From assembly GCA_002712645.1 (NCBI GenBank), contig PAUH01000037.1, positions 20,362 through 28,131 on the forward strand: DNA of 7,770 bases, read 5' to 3'. Shown piece after piece: positions 6,377-7,770 of the stretch (position 1 is the first letter of the stretch; the number at the start of each line of letters is the position of its first letter). The stretch is from Methanobacteriota archaeon. Lineage in GTDB: Archaea > Thermoplasmatota > Poseidoniia > Poseidoniales > Thalassarchaeaceae. The position numbers and the translations under genes were made by a program. The notes below the pieces were generated by a model. The model made no database searches and was not told the origin of the DNA. It was given only the letters and a program-made list of their open reading frames with translations.

Positions 6377-6662
6377 AAAGGGATACCGTAAGGCCCGTGA
6401 CATGCTTGCAGACGTAGTAGATGCTGTTGTCAAGGACCCAATGGACATTGACGAGGTTAAATCACTCAGAAATACGATTTCTGAACGTCTTGTGAGTGCA
6501 AGGGATTCTGGGAATATCACCAATGACGAATTCCTCTCCTCGGGTAAAATCGAAGGAGGATTGGACGTCATTATTGCAATGCTCGAAAACGAAGCTCCCT
6601 CAGAAGAAATTCGCATTCATGTCGAATCCATAGTTGAAAGGATCCATGCAATATCAAATTAG
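6351..6662 (+). CDS. 103-residue helical protein of unknown function
   Basis: I do not recognise this protein. It begins with a basic stretch, MNWFRRKHEKGYRKARD (1-17), followed by what looks like all-helical, acidic sequence to the end. The repeated heptad-like pattern of Val, Ile, Leu and Met (DMLADVVDAVV, GGLDVIIAMLE, IRIHVESIVERIHAI) suggests a small helical bundle. There is no cysteine, no signal peptide and no membrane segment. The TTG at 6351 overlaps the end of the epimerase gene by 26 bases and has a GGGGTG six bases upstream as a possible ribosome site. The alternative is ATG 6402, which would remove the basic N-terminus and give 86 residues. I prefer TTG because the N-terminal WFRRK-type sequence looks natural and the overlap suggests translational coupling. 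Its operon position hints at a role near the mutase/epimerase pair, but no evidence in the protein itself supports this. Confidence 0.7.
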   Translation: MNWFRRKHEKGYRKARDMLADVVDAVVKDPMDIDEVKSLRNTISERLVSARDSGNITNDEFLSSGKIEGGLDVIIAMLENEAPSEEIRIHVESIVERIHAISN

Positions 6663-6702
6663 TATTCTTCTAGTAATACTAGAAACATACTTGAAGAATA
6701 CT
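6661..6702. promoter_or_regulatory. operator-like inverted and phased repeats before the RHH gene
   Basis: AGTATTCTTC (6661-6670) and GAAGAATACT (6693-6702) form a perfect 10-bp inverted repeat with a 22-bp spacer. Inside it is a second palindrome, CTAGT-AAT-ACTAG (6670-6682). The pentamer ATACT occurs at 6676, 6687 and 6698, exactly 11 bp apart, and its complement AGTAT is at 6661. The middle copy, in CATACTT (6686-6692), sits 25-31 bases before the ATG at 6717, where a TATA box for a leaderless transcript would be. Proteins bound here would therefore block TBP/TFB. Sites repeated every helical turn are typical for ribbon-helix-helix dimers, and the next gene encodes one, so autorepression is the natural reading. 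The left arm overlaps the stop codon of the preceding gene. Confidence 0.6.
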
Positions 6703-6716
6703 CTCTAGGCGCGGTC

Positions 6717-6890
6717 ATGCCTAAGATAAGCTTGGACATTCCGGGACACTTACTTGATGACATCAAAAAGCATGTTGGCGAGCATGGTAAGTTTGTTAGC
6801 GTTGCAGATGCGGTGAGGACGGCTTGCCGGAAGATGCTAGACCAACTGGACATGATCGATGAACGACATGGCCGCATAAGGGGTGATTGA
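6717..6890 (+). CDS. ribbon-helix-helix (CopG/Arc-type) transcriptional regulator
   Basis: This 57-residue protein fits the ribbon-helix-helix DNA-binding fold along its whole length. A short beta strand, PKISLDIP (2-9), would enter the DNA major groove as part of a dimer ribbon. Helix 1 is HLLDDIKKHVGEH (11-23), then the turn with FVSVADAVRTA (26-36) begins helix 2, and a charged tail HGRIRGD ends the chain. The S/V-x-x-x-A-V-R pattern at the start of helix 2 is typical of CopG-like and NikR-like proteins. There is no ligand or metal domain, so it would be a simple repressor or an antitoxin-like regulator; no toxin gene is adjacent. The ATG at 6717 is chosen because the strand starts directly after it. 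The stop codon abuts the folE ATG, so the regulator is the first gene of the folE-queE operon. Repeated sites in its promoter suggest it controls itself and that operon. Confidence 0.88.
   Translation: MPKISLDIPGHLLDDIKKHVGEHGKFVSVADAVRTACRKMLDQLDMIDERHGRIRGD
6878..6886 (+). promoter_or_regulatory. Shine-Dalgarno sequence of folE
   Basis: AAGGGGTGA, within the last codons of the ribbon-helix-helix gene, is complementary to the 16S rRNA tail and ends four bases before the folE ATG at 6891. It supports that ATG as the start and shows coupling between the two genes. Confidence 0.65.
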
Positions 6891-7451
6891 ATGACGACCA
6901 GGGGCGAGGCCGAGGAAGCCGTAAAGACGCTTTTAGGATATATCGAAAACGATCCGTCCAGGGAGGGCCTCGAAGATACGCCCTCGCGAGTAATCAATTC
7001 GTGGGACGAGATTTTCGCAGGATATCACCAATCCCCGGAGCATGTTCTGAGTTCTACGTTCAATGGAGAGGGGTATGACGGGATAGTTCTGCTAAAGGAT
7101 ATTGAATTCCATAGTACCTGTGAGCATCATCTCCAGCCTTTCACGGGTAGTGCACATGTGGCATACATCCCAACAGATCGTATTGTTGGTATCAGCAAAC
7201 TTGCGAGGATCGTAGACCTCCATTCACGTAGATTGCAAAATCAGGAACGCATTACAAAGAATGTTGCTGATGATTTGGAGGAGCATCTTTCCCCACTTGG
7301 TTGTGCAGTAATTATTGAGGCCTCACACGGTTGTATGCAGTGTCGCGGCGTTAAGAAACAAAATGCAACTATGACTACATCATCGATGCGCGGTGTATTT
7401 TTCGATAAGGCTGAAGCACGTTCAGAGTTGATGCGCCTAATCAAAGATTGA
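6891..7451 (+). CDS. folE: GTP cyclohydrolase I (type IA, FolE)
   Basis: FolE opens the purine ring of GTP and forms 7,8-dihydroneopterin triphosphate, the first intermediate for pterins and, through QueD and QueE, for preQ0 and the archaeosine base in tRNA. The 186 residues give a normal short form of the tunnel-fold decamer enzyme. The zinc site is complete: Cys77 and His80 in STCEHHLQPF and Cys148 in SHGCMQCRGV match E. coli Cys110, His113 and Cys181. His79 and His146 match catalytic His112 and His179. Other family blocks include REGLEDTPSRV (24-34), AYIPTDRIVGISKLARIVD (91-109), RLQNQERIT (114-122) and TSSMRGVF (163-170). This is the zinc-dependent bacterial/eukaryotic type; most euryarchaea use the unrelated-looking type IB enzyme (MptA/FolE2), so acquisition by transfer is possible. 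It lies between the ribbon-helix-helix regulator (no gap) and queE (9-base gap), so its main role is probably preQ0 synthesis. Confidence 0.97.
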   Translation: MTTRGEAEEAVKTLLGYIENDPSREGLEDTPSRVINSWDEIFAGYHQSPEHVLSSTFNGEGYDGIVLLKDIEFHSTCEHHLQPFTGSAHVAYIPTDRIVGISKLARIVDLHSRRLQNQERITKNVADDLEEHLSPLGCAVIIEASHGCMQCRGVKKQNATMTTSSMRGVFFDKAEARSELMRLIKD

Positions 7452-7460
7452 GTTGATAAT

Positions 7461-7770
7461 GTGTCAGTCACATACCCAATCGTCGAGATTTTTCATTCCG
7501 TCCAAGGCGAGGGCTTCCATGCAGGAATACCGCATGTCTTCGTTAGGTTTGGGAACTGTAATTTAAGATGTGAATGGTGCGATACTGATTTTCTAACATA
7601 CGAAGAAAGGAAGCTTGATTCGATTGTTGATGAGGTGCTTTCTTATGGCTGCGATCGAGTTATTTTCACAGGCGGCGAGCCTGCTTTGCAGGATCTCTCT
7701 ACTATCGGATCAAGTCTGAAAAGGAAAGGCATTAGTTTGTCTATTGAAACCAATGGTACAATTGAAGTCG
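7461..7770 (+). CDS. queE: 7-carboxy-7-deazaguanine synthase QueE (3' partial)
   Basis: QueE is a radical SAM enzyme that converts 6-carboxy-5,6,7,8-tetrahydropterin to 7-carboxy-7-deazaguanine, the ring-contraction step of the preQ0 pathway. The first 103 residues are in the window. IVEIFHSVQGEGFHAG (7-22) is the QueE N-terminal substrate-binding stretch. The iron-sulfur cluster motif is C-x3-C-x2-C at Cys33, Cys37 and Cys40 (CNLRCEWCDTDF). FTGGEPALQ (69-77) is the SAM-binding glycine motif, and SIETNGT follows near the window end. GTG at 7461 is chosen because the family sequence begins within a few residues of it; an ATG at 7459 is in another frame. No Shine-Dalgarno sequence is evident, and the nine-base gap after folE suggests coupling. 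The gene runs off the right edge, where queC or queD might follow. Confidence 0.95.
   Translation, partial: MSVTYPIVEIFHSVQGEGFHAGIPHVFVRFGNCNLRCEWCDTDFLTYEERKLDSIVDEVLSYGCDRVIFTGGEPALQDLSTIGSSLKRKGISLSIETNGTIEV

Noticed and set aside
6661..6702. Inverted repeat read as a terminator of the upstream operon
   Set aside because: The arms are AT-rich with a long 22-base spacer and no following T run, and the repeat lies over the promoter position of the next gene; an operator fits better, though some effect on termination cannot be excluded.
1..7770. CRISPR arrays, insertion sequences, attachment sites, toxin partner for the ribbon-helix-helix protein
   Set aside because: No regularly spaced long repeats, transposase or integrase motifs, or tRNA-end duplication were seen, and the genes beside the regulator are metabolic.

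Overview
The window looks like a piece of a euryarchaeal chromosome of moderate GC content. A planktonic lineage such as Marine Group II/III (Poseidoniia) is my best guess, but that is inference only. The archaeal signs are a Kae1 (t6A enzyme) with the archaeal/eukaryotic HCVAH signature, a methylmalonyl-CoA mutase made as a separate catalytic subunit without a B12 domain, a tRNA-Val of archaeal type with encoded CCA, short or absent leaders with TATA-like boxes near start codons, and a FolE-QueE pair of the preQ0/archaeosine pathway. There is no sign of a transposon, phage, CRISPR array or plasmid function.

Layout. 1-687 (+): AlaX-type Ala-tRNA editing hydrolase, cut off at its 5' end. 725-800 (-): tRNA-Val(GAC). 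860-1009 (-): a 49-residue zinc-ribbon protein resembling DUF5679. 1010-1312: a 303-base gene-free stretch with a TATA-like box, two small palindromes and a very AT-rich tail. 1313-2572 (-): imidazolonepropionase HutI, divergent from 2632-3636 (+) Kae1/TsaD. A perfect 7-bp inverted repeat sits over the kae1 start codon. 3691-4422 (+): a charged, low-complexity protein of unknown function that overlaps or abuts 4388-5962 (+), the methylmalonyl-CoA mutase catalytic subunit. This is followed with no gap by methylmalonyl-CoA epimerase (5963-6376) and an overlapping 103-residue unknown protein (6351-6662). 6717-6890 (+): a 57-residue ribbon-helix-helix regulator, then FolE (6891-7451) and QueE (7461 to the window end, partial).

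How the genes fit together. Three themes appear. The first is tRNA quality and modification: AlaX, tRNA-Val, Kae1, and the FolE/QueE steps towards preQ0 and archaeosine. The second is propionyl-CoA/methylmalonyl-CoA metabolism: the epimerase gives (R)-methylmalonyl-CoA and the mutase converts it to succinyl-CoA; the B12-binding subunit and MeaB chaperone must lie elsewhere. The third is histidine breakdown, represented only by HutI.

The most interesting signal is the promoter of the regulator-folE-queE operon at 6661-6702. It has a perfect 10-bp inverted repeat and three ATACT copies spaced exactly 11 bp apart, directly in front of the small ribbon-helix-helix gene. This suggests an autoregulated preQ0/archaeosine operon. 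Two small genes, the zinc ribbon and the ribbon-helix-helix protein, are short enough to be missed by length-filtered gene calling.
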